Source: Acidobacteriota bacterium | GTDB taxonomy: Bacteria > Acidobacteriota > Terriglobia > Versatilivoradales > Versatilivoraceae | Length of the DNA stretch: 6,044 nt | Direction: 5' to 3' | Assembly: GCA_026706225.1 (NCBI GenBank) | Contig: JAPOZE010000674.1 | Span: 1-6,044, forward strand | Shown here: positions 1 to 5,979 of the stretch, one piece after another | Layout: each line of letters starts with the position of its first letter | Numbering within the stretch: position 1 is the stretch's first letter | Position numbers and translations under genes: made by a program | The notes under the pieces: model-generated | Seen by the model: only the letters and a program-made list of their open reading frames with translations | What the model was told of the DNA's origin: nothing | The model's database searches: none

Positions 1-55
1 CTTACGGCGTGGTCAACGACGGCGGGGCCCCGGGCCAGAGAACCGGTGACGGCGC

Positions 56-154
56 TTATATACCGGCCAGGTAACGCGCCCAGTCGTCCAATGGGAACAG
101 GAAAACCCGGCCTCGAACGCCGGCGAAATGATCGACGATTTCCGCCTCCCGGGG
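56..154 (-). pseudogene. Short open segment with recombinase-tail-like end
   Basis: Between a TGA at 155-157 and a TAA at 56-58 the minus strand encodes AEIVDHFAGVRG followed by RVFLFPLDDWARYLAGI. The closing LDDWARYLAG resembles the LMxxWAxYLA tail of tyrosine recombinases, as at 616-672, but the RR-LM lead-in is absent and no catalytic motif precedes it. There is no start codon with a ribosome binding site. It could be a badly decayed integrase end or chance. Confidence 0.2.
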
Positions 155-177
155 TCAGGGACGTGGCGGCGTATGGG

Positions 178-219
178 TGTCCACCTTTCAGACGGGGGGG
201 TGGACACTAAAGGTGGACA
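178..219. repeat. Inverted repeat with internal direct copy, possible insertion-sequence end
   Basis: TGTCCACCTTT (178-188) is repeated inverted as AAAGGTGGACA (209-219), an exact 11-bp match. An additional GGTGGACA (199-206) repeats in direct orientation 13 bases before the copy at 212-219. Ends starting with TG and carrying several short repeats are known from IS21-type elements. No transposase gene is near, so this would be a solo remnant. The alternative is a simple hairpin. Confidence 0.4.
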
Positions 220-615
220 TGATTTTGACGCCCATAACGCCTTTCTCTCAGAGGGCGGAGCCCTCGCCGTTGTGGTCGAAAGCTTCCCCGAAACGCCGCA
301 TCAGACGGGGGACAAGACGGATTTCCTGCATCGGCGGCGGAAAAGCGAAGCAAGGCAGCGCCTCGCGTGTCCCCCCCTCGCTTGGCGCAACGGCGCGCCG
401 CGCGAGAGGGGTGATGGTGGTGAGAGCGCCCCCTCTTTTTGTTGCTGGTGCATCACCGGCGAGGGTTAAGCGGCGCGTACAGTGGCGCGCGATTAACCCT
501 CCCCTCGGCGGGCCGCTCCCTCCACAGTGATCCCTGGCGGGAAGGCCGTCATAGCGACGACGAGGCCCAGGTCGGAACACTGACCATAGGGGAGCTACGC
601 ACGAGAGGGGCGAAC
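220..615. other. GC-rich stretch without a supported gene
   Basis: Overlapping short frames exist on both strands but are rich in R, P and A, lack ribosome binding sites and show no domain. The sequence is heavy in C-runs and G-runs and in self-complementary GC blocks (for example GGCGCGCC near 393-400 and CCTCGC/GCGAGAGG around it). It is interpreted as degraded mobile-element flank. Confidence 0.5.
461..501. repeat. Strong inverted repeat, hairpin-forming
   Basis: GAGGGTTAA (461-469) pairs with TTAACCCTC (493-501), and inside it GCGCG (473-477) pairs with CGCGC (486-490), leaving an 8-base loop. No T-run follows on either strand, so it is not a typical intrinsic terminator. It may be a recombination or element-end structure, or a REP-like hairpin. 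Confidence 0.5.
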
Positions 616-672
616 TCAGGCAGCGACCGGTTTCCGGCTCGCGGCCAGGAACTCAGCCCACCGCTCCATCAG
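616..672 (-). pseudogene. Remnant C-terminus of a tyrosine recombinase
   Basis: The minus strand reads LMERWAEFLAASRKPVAA then TGA (618-616). In arm-domain integrases the segment after the catalytic tyrosine typically reads RRxLMxxWAxxLA; the intact copy at 4534-5778 has RRRVLMEAQAKGF at the same place. Upstream of the fragment only five more codons (SHQLY), then T, V and L, precede a stop, and the sequence enters an AT-rich patch lacking the tyrosine motif. The rest of the gene is therefore gone. The fragment keeps W where the intact gene has Q, so it comes from a different integrase. With 18 residues the call is suggestive, not proof. Confidence 0.45.
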
Positions 673-975
673 ATATAATTGGTGAGATGTAACTAATTAA
701 TAATAATAGACTTACTATTGATCACCCTGCGACGATCCTCTCATTGCATCCCTCTTACTGAACGGGAATCCACTAGATTATTCAGGACGTTGGCGGACGT
801 TACCGTTCGGCCAAGCCGTGGAAGAACAGTCACAGCCCCGTTTCTCTCTCAGCCCCCCCTGTGGAAAATCCGAAATGTTCGCGACCGATCCGAAAAGAGT
901 AGTGGCCGTAGGAAGTCCTGTGTCAGGCTTTCTCGGAGTCTGACTGCCTGTAACGCTTTCTTGATCTTGGAGGCC
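673..975. other. Intergenic region downstream of the receptor
   Basis: Positions 673-720 are strikingly AT-rich against the GC-rich background and mark where the recombinase remnant is broken. The rest shows only a small tandem GGACGTT (two copies 10 bases apart, about 785-801) and weak GTCAG/CTGAC pairing near 920-945. No convincing rho-independent terminator for the receptor was found and no gene is supported. Confidence 0.45.
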
Positions 976-3750
976 CTAGAAGGTGCTCCCCCAGGAATAG
1001 CTGATTCGGGCGTAGTAGTAGCCGCCGCTGAAGCCCCATGGCGTGAACTGGCTGAAAGGAACGCCGAGCGCGTCGGCCAGCACGTCGTTGCGGTCCGAAT
1101 AGGTGTCGAACACGTTCTGGCCGCCAAGTGCAAGCGTCGTTCCCTCGCCGAGCGGCACGCTGACCTCCAGATCGACAATGGGACGCCCGTTCAGGATTGC
1201 CGAGTCGGCGCCGCTGACGAACCGTGCGTCGAACAGATCGACCCAGTCGCCGTAGTAGCTCAGGCGGCCAAGCAGGCCCACCCGCCCCACGCGCTGGTTG
1301 ACGGCGGCGTTCCAACGGGTCCGGGGCACGCCCCGCTCCAGGGCGAGCACATCGCCGGGAGCGAGCAGATCCGACTCCTCCGTCATCTTCGTATCGGTGT
1401 AGTTCATGGTAAAGCTGAGCACCGTGGCCCCGGACAGCGCCGGCGGCGTCCAGGTGGAAACCACGTCGATCCCCTGGGTCCGGGTAGAGAAGTCGTTGAT
1501 GAAGAACCGGAACAGGCTCAGGGATTCGGCAGCCGTGATGCCGTCGGCCAACAGCAGCGCGCGATCCTCAGCATCGGTGCTGATGACCCCCGACAGGGCC
1601 AGACGATCCGCGATGGCGACGCGGAAATAGTCGGCGGTCAGCGTGAACGGGCCGTTGTCGATCACCAGTCCGGCCGTAACGTTGCGCGATGTCTCGGGCC
1701 GTAGCGGCCCGCCGCCATGGCGAAGGGCTGCCGCAAAGGTCGAAGGGACGGTGCCGCTGTCGGTCAACTCCAGTTGATCGTTGAGAAAGGTCTGTACGTT
1801 GATCGTGTTCTGCTGGCCGGGAGTCGGCGCTCGGAATCCCGTGCTCACGCCGCCGCGCAGCGAGACGGCGTCGCTCAGCCCGATCCGGGCCGACAGCTTG
1901 CCGTTCATGGTTGCCCCGAACAGGTCGAAGCGCTCGACCCGGACGGCGCCGCCGACCGAGTACCGGTCATCGCGCCCCTGCAGCTCCACGTCGCCGTAGA
2001 CCGCCACGTTGCGACGGTTCCACCTGCCGGCCGTGTAGTCGGCAAAGCCGGGAAAGCCGTTCGACGCGGGGACGAACCCCTGCGCGGCATACGGCCCCAC
2101 CTCCCACGACGCCCTTTCGCCAGCGCCCACAGTGAAGCTCTCGTCGCGCCACTCGGCGCCCGCCGCCACGTGGACCACGTCACTGACGGCATAGGACACG
2201 TCGGCGTTGAGGTTAAGGTCCTCTTGCCGATAGCGGCCCGGATCGAAGTCGCGAGGCGTCTCCGGGCCGAGCGACGCGTTGACCGTGTTCCGGAAGAAGA
2301 AGTCCGACTCGTGGGAGCCGTAGCCGGCGCTGATGTCCCAGGTCAGCCCGTTGGCCGCAACGCGGCGCAGCCCGGCCAGAGCCGACATGTCGGTGACCAC
2401 CCCGCCGAACTTCGGCGTGAAACCTCCCGGCGCGATTTCCTGGAACGAGAAGCAGTTGTCGTCGGCAAACACCCGCGCCAGCGCCTCCTGGTCCGGCACG
2501 TTGTCGGTGACCTTCACCGTCGGGCAGTTGGCCGAGCCCAGCCCCTTCGCCCGGAGAACGTCGCCGATCAGCAGCGTCTGGCCGCTGTCGAGGCTGTAGA
2601 TATTCTGACGCGTGTTCGGGTTCCGGAAGTAGAACCCCTCGGTCACCGTCTTGTCGGCATAGTTGGCGTGACCGTAGAACTGCAGCCCGTTGGCGTACAG
2701 GTGGCCGAAGTTGCCGAACAGCTTCACGTCGTCCGCAATCTTCGGGTTGCCCCAGACCTGGGCCGGATTCATCACATGGGTGTTGCCGGCCGCAACGAGC
2801 GCCGCCGCGTCGGCCCGCTGCACGCTGCGGTTGGTCGGGGCGGCATTGCCATACTCCAGGCTGAGATTGGCGAACCCGTTGGCGCCGAGCGGCAGCCCGA
2901 CGTTGCCGGCGACGTTGTAGGTATTGCCGTCGCCGGCGCGGTAGGTTCCGGTGCCGACCTCGATCCTGCCCCCCGCCGGAGCATCCTTCAGGAGGAAGTT
3001 GATGACGCCGGCGATCGCGTCCGAGCCGTACTGCGCCGACGCGCCGTCGCGCAGCACCTCGACCTGACGCAGCGCAATCGCCGGAATGGTCGAGATATCC
3101 GGGCCCTGGGCGCCGTCCGTCACTCCGGCGAACCAGGCGATGACCGAGGAGCGGTGGCGGCGCTTGCCGTTGACCAGGACGAGCGTGTGGTCGTGGGCCA
3201 GGTTGCGCAGCGTGGCCGGCCGCACCAGGGTGGCCGCGTCACTGATGGGATGGGTGGCCACGTTGTACGACGGGATCAGCGTCCGCAACTGGTAGTCGAG
3301 GGTGGTGAATCCCTGGCTCACGACATCCTGCAGCGGGATGGCGTCGATGGGGACCGGGGATTCGGTCACCGACCTCGGTTGGGCGCGACTCCCCACGACC
3401 ACCAGTTCCGTCTCCAGGAGCAACTGAAGGATGATGGCGACCCTTCCTTGGGATGGCTCCACCGAACCTTCGTGGACCTCAAAATCCTCCGCCGAAACCA
3501 CGATCTGGTGGGGGCCGGAACCAAGACCGCATAAGGTGGCCAAGCCCGAGCCGTCGGTCATTTCCTCTCGATTCCCGATGGCAACCGTGGCTCCCGGGAT
3601 CGATGCCGATGAGGGATCCAACACCCGAACCTCAAGGCACTGTTCTTGCCGAGAACCAGTTTGCTGAGCCAATGCCGACAGTGTCACTGCTGAACCCAGC
3701 ACCGTCACTAGCCCGGGCAGACAGGCGAGACGGCTGGCTTTTTTCATCAT
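976..3750 (-). CDS. TonB-dependent outer-membrane receptor with N-terminal carboxypeptidase-regulatory-like domain
   Basis: Outer-membrane transporter that would take up a bound ligand (siderophore, cofactor, glycan or similar; substrate not readable) using TonB/ExbBD energy. 924 aa from the chosen ATG. Residues 1-28 are a signal peptide (MMKK, hydrophobic core, cleavage ALA|QQ). About 38-112 form a beta-sandwich of the carboxypeptidase-regulatory/CNA-B-like type (IPGATVAI, GLATLCGL). ETELVVVGSR near 113-122 is a TonB-box-like segment. The plug follows (about 125-255) with the family motif VLRDGASAQYGSDAIAGVIN at 232-251. The barrel holds the subfamily pattern of two cysteines before FSFxEIxPGGFTPKFGG, a late NVFDTYSDRN motif, and the terminal YYYARISYSW...F, ending in Phe as outer-membrane barrels do. 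The start at 3750 is preferred because AAGGA lies just upstream and the signal peptide begins there; a longer frame back to a TTG at 3885 adds 45 residues that would bury the signal. ATG codons at 3750 and 3747 are adjacent. It appears to be monocistronic. No Fur box was seen. Family call very secure; substrate unknown. Confidence 0.96.
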   Translation of the reverse strand: MMKKASRLACLPGLVTVLGSAVTLSALAQQTGSRQEQCLEVRVLDPSSASIPGATVAIGNREEMTDGSGLATLCGLGSGPHQIVVSAEDFEVHEGSVEPSQGRVAIILQLLLETELVVVGSRAQPRSVTESPVPIDAIPLQDVVSQGFTTLDYQLRTLIPSYNVATHPISDAATLVRPATLRNLAHDHTLVLVNGKRRHRSSVIAWFAGVTDGAQGPDISTIPAIALRQVEVLRDGASAQYGSDAIAGVINFLLKDAPAGGRIEVGTGTYRAGDGNTYNVAGNVGLPLGANGFANLSLEYGNAAPTNRSVQRADAAALVAAGNTHVMNPAQVWGNPKIADDVKLFGNFGHLYANGLQFYGHANYADKTVTEGFYFRNPNTRQNIYSLDSGQTLLIGDVLRAKGLGSANCPTVKVTDNVPDQEALARVFADDNCFSFQEIAPGGFTPKFGGVVTDMSALAGLRRVAANGLTWDISAGYGSHESDFFFRNTVNASLGPETPRDFDPGRYRQEDLNLNADVSYAVSDVVHVAAGAEWRDESFTVGAGERASWEVGPYAAQGFVPASNGFPGFADYTAGRWNRRNVAVYGDVELQGRDDRYSVGGAVRVERFDLFGATMNGKLSARIGLSDAVSLRGGVSTGFRAPTPGQQNTINVQTFLNDQLELTDSGTVPSTFAAALRHGGGPLRPETSRNVTAGLVIDNGPFTLTADYFRVAIADRLALSGVISTDAEDRALLLADGITAAESLSLFRFFINDFSTRTQGIDVVSTWTPPALSGATVLSFTMNYTDTKMTEESDLLAPGDVLALERGVPRTRWNAAVNQRVGRVGLLGRLSYYGDWVDLFDARFVSGADSAILNGRPIVDLEVSVPLGEGTTLALGGQNVFDTYSDRNDVLADALGVPFSQFTPWGFSGGYYYARISYSWGSTF

Positions 3751-3765
3751 TTGTCCTTTCCTTCC
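3751..3765 (-). promoter_or_regulatory. Ribosome binding site of the TonB-dependent receptor
   Basis: On the minus strand the bases before the start read GGAAGGAAAGGACAA followed by two ATG codons. AAAGGA lies 3 nt from the first ATG and 6 nt from the second, while GGAAGG lies about 9 nt from the first. The two purine runs and paired ATGs leave the exact initiator (3750 or 3747) open, but they exclude the upstream TTG. Confidence 0.75.
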
Positions 3766-3813
3766 ACGCGTGCGGTACAAGTGCGAACAAGCGCAGAAGC
3801 GGTTGAAGTCTTG

Positions 3814-3831
3814 GCTAGAGCCTGTTCTAGC
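3814..3831. promoter_or_regulatory. Palindrome upstream of the receptor gene, possible operator
   Basis: Perfect inverted repeat GCTAGA-N6-TCTAGC, 64-81 bases upstream of the receptor start. The symmetry and dyad length fit a dimeric regulator site, or a small hairpin in the 5' leader. No -35/-10 pair with good spacing could be placed next to it, so the regulatory role is inference. Confidence 0.3.
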
Positions 3832-4041
3832 AGCGTTTCCATAAGGCCGCTGAGGACCAGGACAATCTGGGGTTGGCAATCGCAATCAACAATTAAGGGG
3901 CATCCTTGGTGGCAACTTTGTATAACGAAAGAACTCTTGATGCGTAATATCAACAACATATGAAATGTGGGTGGTAGTGCGGACAGTTAAGCGCGGAGTT
4001 GGTTGAACGTTCAGACGACCTGCCTTCCAAGGACCGTACGG
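3832..4041. other. Intergenic region upstream of the receptor
   Basis: AT-richer than the flanking genes, particularly 3890-3970, so it probably contains the receptor promoter. Minus-strand TTATAC/TATACA near 3920-3925 could be a -10 box, but no acceptable -35 sits 16-18 nt further up. No Fur-type or cobalamin-riboswitch motif was recognised. Short open frames on both strands have no domain or ribosome binding site. Confidence 0.5.
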
Positions 4042-4212
4042 CTACTCCGGGCTGAAAACGAAGGTGCCGTCCCCACTGCACTCCCTGGATTGGCCGCCGT
4101 CGTTTCGCTCGTGGAGGGCGTCAATGTCCTGAATGGATTCCTATTGAAGACAGGCCAACTTGACCGCCTGCTTCTCCTCCTCCGTCCAAGGCTTGCCTGC
4201 TCTCCCGGACAT
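4042..4212 (-). pseudogene. Decayed small protein with W-T-E-E-E helix-turn-helix-like domain
   Basis: From ATG at 4212 the minus strand encodes MSGRAG then KPWTEEEKQAVKLACLQ and a TAG at 4141-4143. The same frame continues for 32 codons with FIQDIDALHERNDGG before a second TAG at 4042-4044. Joined, this follows a familiar pattern of small bacterial DNA-binding modules: a W-[TS]-x-E-E-E start, then G/x-S-I-x-[DE]-I-A-x-x-H-x-R-[TS]-x-G-[AG]-I-x-x-R-L. Here the second helix reads FIQDIDALHERNDGG and the closing IxxRL is lost. The in-frame stops and the degenerate end indicate a broken gene. The ribosome binding site is poor (AGGGA directly against the ATG). The family assignment rests on pattern memory only; it could be a chance frame. 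Confidence 0.4.
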
Positions 4213-4290
4213 TCCCTGGGCTTCTTCCCCTTTGCCTGCAACGGCATGGAGAAATAGGTGGTTAGTTTGCAGAAGTTTCTATGAGAAAGG

Positions 4291-4299
4291 TGTGATAAT
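4291..4299 (+). promoter_or_regulatory. Possible extended -10 element for the GAF gene
   Basis: TGTGATAAT matches the extended -10 pattern TGnTATAAT with one mismatch in the hexamer. It lies in an AT-rich patch (4255-4330) about 150 bases upstream of the GAF start. No convincing -35 hexamer is found at 16-18 nt, so this is a weak call. Confidence 0.25.
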
Positions 4300-4449
4300 T
4301 TTGCTGTTTATGGTGAGAATATAGTGATCGTTCAGTGCAACGGTGGGAAAGCGGCCGTCGGGACTGCAGCAGTTCGGCGCAATCCCGCATTCGGCGTTTC
4401 CTCGTTTCCGTGCCGGTGGTGCCGGTTGAGTTCTGAAGCGGGAGAGGGG

Positions 4450-4572
4450 ATGGGAGCCGTAAACACCCACGACGAACGGGAGCGGGAGATCGAGGCGCTG
4501 CGGGCGTCCATCTCCCGGTTGAGCGACGCGAACCTACACTTCAGCGAAAGTCCCGACCTCGAAACCGTCCTG
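4450..4572 (+). pseudogene. Truncated 5' end of a GAF-domain sensor protein, broken by the integrase element
   Basis: Starts at ATG 4450 with GGAG five nt upstream. The first 41 residues begin MGAVNTHDEREREIEALRA and continue ISRLSDANLHFSESPDLETVL. This matches the usual lead-in to GAF domains of sensor kinases and cyclases in environmental bacteria, a charged helix then RLSEASLRINESLDLxTVLQ. GAF domains bind small ligands and control an attached output domain, none of which remains. Past L41 (4572) the frame stays open to 5319 but no longer resembles GAF: it is the antisense of the integrase gene, so the long 290-residue continuation is an accidental chimera. The fragment overlaps the integrase 3' end by 39 nt on the opposite strand, placing the junction at about 4540-4600. 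Recognition of the lead-in is fairly strong; the rest of the gene is not in the window. Confidence 0.6.
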
Positions 4573-5778
4573 CCCGAGGCGCTGGAACCCCTTCGCCTGG
4601 GCCTCCATCAAGACCCGGCGGCGCTCGAACAGGTCCGAGCGGGCGTAGGCCGCTTCCACCTGGTTGCGGATCACGTGCGACAATGCCGCCTCCATCATCG
4701 CATGCGGGGCATCGGTCTCCTCGGCCGCCCAATCGCGGAACGACGAGCGGAAGCCATGCGGCACGGCCCCGATTCCCAATTCCCGCAGCAAGCTGCTGAG
4801 TTCGCGGTCCGGCAGGAGGCCACCGGCCAGAGACGGAAACACCAGATCGGACGAGCTCTCGGTCCGTCCCGCCTCGGCCAGAATCTCCCGCGCTCTGGCG
4901 GACAACGGTACGCGATGCTCTCTCCTGTGCTTCATCCGTTCCGGTGGGACCGTCCACGTCGCCGCCTCCAGGTCGATCTCCTCCCACCGCGCCCCGCGCA
5001 TCTCCCCCGACCGGCACGCCGTCAGCACCAGAAACTCGAAACCGAGCTTGACCGCGACGGCTGCTTCGGAATGCCGCACCGTCCGGACAGCGCCGGCCAC
5101 CTCCCCGTAAGGCAGTGCCTTGAAGTGCCGTGGGATGCTGCCCTGTCTCGGCAGCGCGGCCCCGAGCGCCTCCCCGGCCGGATTGGCCATCCGGTAGCCT
5201 TGGGCAATCGCCCATTTCATCACCGCGCTGATCCGTTGGCGCACCCGCCGGGCGCTGGAGGCCTTCCGGTGCCAGATGGGGGTGAGGATCTCAAGCAGAT
5301 CGGCGCTGGTGACCTCTGAGACCGGCATCTTGCCGATGCGGGGGAAGGCGTACCGCCTCAGGCTGGCCATCCACTCGCGGTGGTGACGCCGGCCGCGCCA
5401 GCCGTCCCGCTTCTGTTCCAGCACACGCGAGGCGGCTTCGGAGAAGGTGGGGATGCCCTGGGCGCGTCGCTTCTCCGCCAGAGGATCTCCGCCCTCACGA
5501 GCCAGCTTGCGGTTGGCCAGCGCTTTCTCCCCGGCCTCGGCCAGGGGGACCCGGGCGACGCTGCCGAGACCGAGCTCCCGGCGACGGCCGCGGACGACCA
5601 GGCGTTGAATCCAGCTGCGGGTACCGGAAGGCAGGACGAAGAGGTACAATCCGTTTCCGTCGGCGTGTCTTCCGGGCGGAGCGGAGCGCAGGAAGGCGGC
5701 CGAGAGGGCGTTGCTGGGGTGGCGGCCGGTGGGCTTGGCTTCAGGTCGGACCGGCGCGAGGTTGCTTACAGTATCCAT
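4534..5778 (-). CDS. Tyrosine recombinase/integrase with N-terminal arm-binding (DUF4102-type) domain
   Basis: Site-specific recombinase of a genomic island or prophage-like element, 414 aa, normal for this P4-like class. Residues 26-105 form the arm-DNA-binding domain (DGNGLYLFVLPSGTRSWIQR, RRRELGLGS, ALANRKLAREGGDPL). About 112-205 are the SAM-like core-binding domain (TFSEAASRVL...MKWAIAQGYRMANPA). The catalytic domain follows with R256 (TACRSGEMRGARW), K283 in the beta hairpin (RMKHRREHRVPLS), H341 and R344 (PHGFRSSFRDW), H368 (ALSHVIRNQVEAAYARSD) and nucleophile Y378, so the active site is complete. The usual LMxxWA after the tyrosine reads LMEAQA, and the last 15-20 residues lie on DNA whose other strand encodes the GAF fragment, so the tail has probably been replaced by target sequence. 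The start at ATG 5778 fits the domain border and the promoter; an in-frame TTG at 5844 would lie upstream of the predicted transcription start. No co-transcribed excisionase is visible. Confidence 0.95.
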   Translation of the reverse strand: MDTVSNLAPVRPEAKPTGRHPSNALSAAFLRSAPPGRHADGNGLYLFVLPSGTRSWIQRLVVRGRRRELGLGSVARVPLAEAGEKALANRKLAREGGDPLAEKRRAQGIPTFSEAASRVLEQKRDGWRGRRHHREWMASLRRYAFPRIGKMPVSEVTSADLLEILTPIWHRKASSARRVRQRISAVMKWAIAQGYRMANPAGEALGAALPRQGSIPRHFKALPYGEVAGAVRTVRHSEAAVAVKLGFEFLVLTACRSGEMRGARWEEIDLEAATWTVPPERMKHRREHRVPLSARAREILAEAGRTESSSDLVFPSLAGGLLPDRELSSLLRELGIGAVPHGFRSSFRDWAAEETDAPHAMMEAALSHVIRNQVEAAYARSDLFERRRVLMEAQAKGFQRLGQDGFEVGTFAEV

Positions 5779-5800
5779 CCCCCCGTTATACGGGGGATGG
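5775..5800. promoter_or_regulatory. C-tract/G-tract palindrome over the integrase -10 box and start codon (putative operator)
   Basis: Inverted repeat on the plus strand: CCATCCCCCCG, TTATA, CGGGGGATGG. The arms are 10 bp, perfect except for one extra C on the left. The -10 hexamer lies in its centre and the integrase ATG in its left arm, so a bound dimer would block RNA polymerase. This suits autorepression by the recombinase or control by an element-encoded repressor. As RNA, only the half beginning at the ATG would be transcribed if the leaderless start is right, so it should act as DNA and not as an mRNA hairpin. Confidence 0.5.
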
Positions 5801-5813
5801 CATTGGATTGCAA
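5785..5813 (-). promoter_or_regulatory. Integrase promoter, predicted leaderless transcript
   Basis: On the minus strand TTGCAA (5813-5808) is separated by exactly 17 nt from TATAAC (5790-5785), a 5/6 match to the sigma-70 -10 box. Six G residues separate the -10 from ATG 5778, so transcription would begin at or next to the A of the start codon. The absence of any separate Shine-Dalgarno upstream of 5778 agrees with leaderless translation. The TSS position is inference from spacing. Confidence 0.6.
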
Positions 5814-5844
5814 GGGATGTTCGTAGCGAGCCAAGCCACGGCAA

Positions 5845-5979
5845 AACTTAGTCAAGACACTCATTAATAAAACACTTATAGACTCTAACGGACGGCGATA
5901 AACGTCACTGGAATTTGAGTGACCGTTGCGGCGGCAGCAGTCATTTCCGGCCTCCAACGCCGGCATCGGACAAAGCCAG
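5845..5979. other. Non-coding stretch upstream of integrase, element interior
   Basis: AT-rich at 5845-5890, then mixed. It contains a perfect 6-bp inverted repeat GTCACT-N8-AGTGAC at 5904-5923, which could bind a regulator or directionality factor, and a CCGGC-type dyad at 5947-5964. No tRNA or small RNA was recognised. The divergent arrangement (integrase leftwards, 5980 gene rightwards) makes this a plausible shared control region. Confidence 0.4.

Noticed and set aside
900..975. Rho-independent terminator for the receptor
   Set aside because: Only weak 5-bp pairings with long loops and no T-run on the minus strand.
718..1704. 328-codon open frame on the plus strand
   Set aside because: Mostly antisense to the receptor 3' end and the intergenic DNA before it, with no family motif and no ribosome binding site.
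1717..3534. 605-codon open frame on the plus strand
   Set aside because: Exact antisense of the TonB-dependent receptor. The composition is dominated by V, R, G, A and H with no domain, signal or RBS; it is a product of GC-rich codon bias on the opposite strand.
4004..4013. 10-bp palindrome TGAACGTTCA
   Set aside because: Several perfect 10-bp palindromes are expected by chance in 6 kb, and it has no promoter context.
4003..4257. 84-codon plus-strand frame
   Set aside because: Antisense to the decayed WTEEE fragment; leucine-rich without a clear membrane or domain pattern and no RBS.
4573..5319. Continuation of the GAF frame as a 331-residue protein when read from 4324
   Set aside because: Beyond 4572 it is antisense to the integrase catalytic domain and loses all GAF character. 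The extra N-terminal residues before ATG 4450 lack an RBS.
5779..5844. Longer integrase start at TTG 5844
   Set aside because: The extra 22 residues lie before the arm-binding domain, span the promoter and operator, and start with a rarer codon without a Shine-Dalgarno.
5850..5855. TTGACT as -35 of the integrase promoter
   Set aside because: The hexamer 17 nt downstream is GGCTCG, not a -10 box; the TTGCAA/TATAAC pair is far better.
5766..5966. 66-codon minus-strand frame over the integrase upstream region
   Set aside because: It runs across the predicted integrase promoter and palindrome in another frame, has no RBS and shows no domain.
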